From Gammaproteobacteria bacterium (GTDB lineage Bacteria; Pseudomonadota; Gammaproteobacteria; QOAV01), in assembly GCA_027067235.1 (NCBI GenBank), contig JALXFQ010000222.1, positions 1-5,682 on the forward strand: 5,682 bases of DNA, in the 5' to 3' direction. The notes beneath the pieces are model-generated. The model was not told the origin of the DNA. It did not search any database and was given only the letters and a program-made list of their open reading frames with translations. Positions 5,432 through 5,682 of the stretch are shown in pieces; within the stretch, counting starts at the first letter, position 1; each line of letters starts with the position of its first letter. The position numbers and the translations under genes are program-made.

Positions 5432-5682
5432 GAAATATTTTTAATGTATTTTCTAGAATATCGTCACGACTTCCGCTACTATTCAGCACAGACAAAGCTG
5501 GCACGCTGAACACCGCCTGGCGTACACGGGCCGGATGGCAACAGCAGGTTCGCCAGCGCCCCGGAGCCGTCGCAGACAGGTTCTCAGCCCGGAAAGCTGT
5601 TGCCTTGCGCGCGAACTTTTCCAGCGCCAGAGAGACTAACGGGCTATTGAAAAACAGCGCCCTTATCCAGCCTGACGGAAAG
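5432..5682. other. Stretch upstream of the barrel gene with no supported gene
   Basis: The left part (to about 5460) is AT-rich upstream promoter DNA with the palindrome TTCTAGAA at 5451-5458. The rest is GC-rich. One plus-strand frame is open from 5434 to the right edge but has no ATG. One minus-strand frame is open from the right edge (5681) down to a stop at 5415-5417, about 88 codons, also cut by the window edge. I recognise neither translation, and the minus frame would end inside the porin promoter. A 34-codon ATG frame at 5535 on the plus strand has no clear ribosome binding site and unremarkable composition. The word CAGCGCC recurs three times (5554, 5622, 5655). No tRNA, clear terminator or promoter is visible here. 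Confidence 0.5.

Noticed and set aside
4804..5433. Plus-strand open frame of 209 codons across the barrel gene
   Set aside because: It is antisense to a protein with a clear signal peptide, barrel strands, ribosome binding site and promoter. The antisense translation has no recognisable features.
5535..5639. Small plus-strand ORF starting ATGGCAACAGCA
   Set aside because: It has 34 codons, an Arg-rich unpatterned product, no convincing ribosome binding site and no promoter. Such a frame is expected by chance.
5641..5662. GGGC/GCCC hairpin as a terminator
   Set aside because: Only four pairs form around a 14-base loop without forcing bulges, and neither strand has a T-run after it.

Overview
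The window looks like chromosomal DNA from a gammaproteobacterium, or less likely a betaproteobacterium. GC content is moderately high by eye. The order rsmB - DUF4390 gene - ntrY - ntrX is one I associate with those classes, and the protein sequences fit. No mobile element, CRISPR array or RNA gene is visible.

Positions 1-4614 read rightward as one tightly packed gene string. It opens with the last third of rsmB (16S rRNA m5C967 methyltransferase), cut by the left edge. The next gene starts inside the rsmB 3' end and encodes a small exported DUF4390 protein of unknown function. After a gap of about 25 bases comes ntrY, a four-helix membrane sensor histidine kinase with HAMP, PAS, HisKA and HATPase domains. 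Its stop codon overlaps the ntrX start in ATGA. NtrX is a receiver / AAA+ / Fis-type HTH response regulator. NtrY is expected to sense an envelope or redox/nitrogen-related signal and phosphorylate NtrX at Asp56. The NtrX AAA+ domain has no GAFTGA loop, and the Walker B aspartate is replaced by Asn, so it may not work as a normal sigma54 activator.

On the other strand, 4618-5361 encodes a small OmpA-like eight-stranded outer-membrane beta-barrel protein. It converges on ntrX with only 3 bases between the stop codons. It has its own well-formed sigma70-type promoter in an AT-rich stretch (about 5380-5460), with short tandem and inverted repeats over the -35 region. The last ~220 bases (5460-5682) hold no gene I can support.

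Most of the window is an ordinary housekeeping and two-component region. The points worth a second look are the degenerate NtrX ATPase, the exported DUF4390 protein next to the sensor kinase, the repeat-bearing porin promoter, and a two-cysteine surface loop in the barrel protein.
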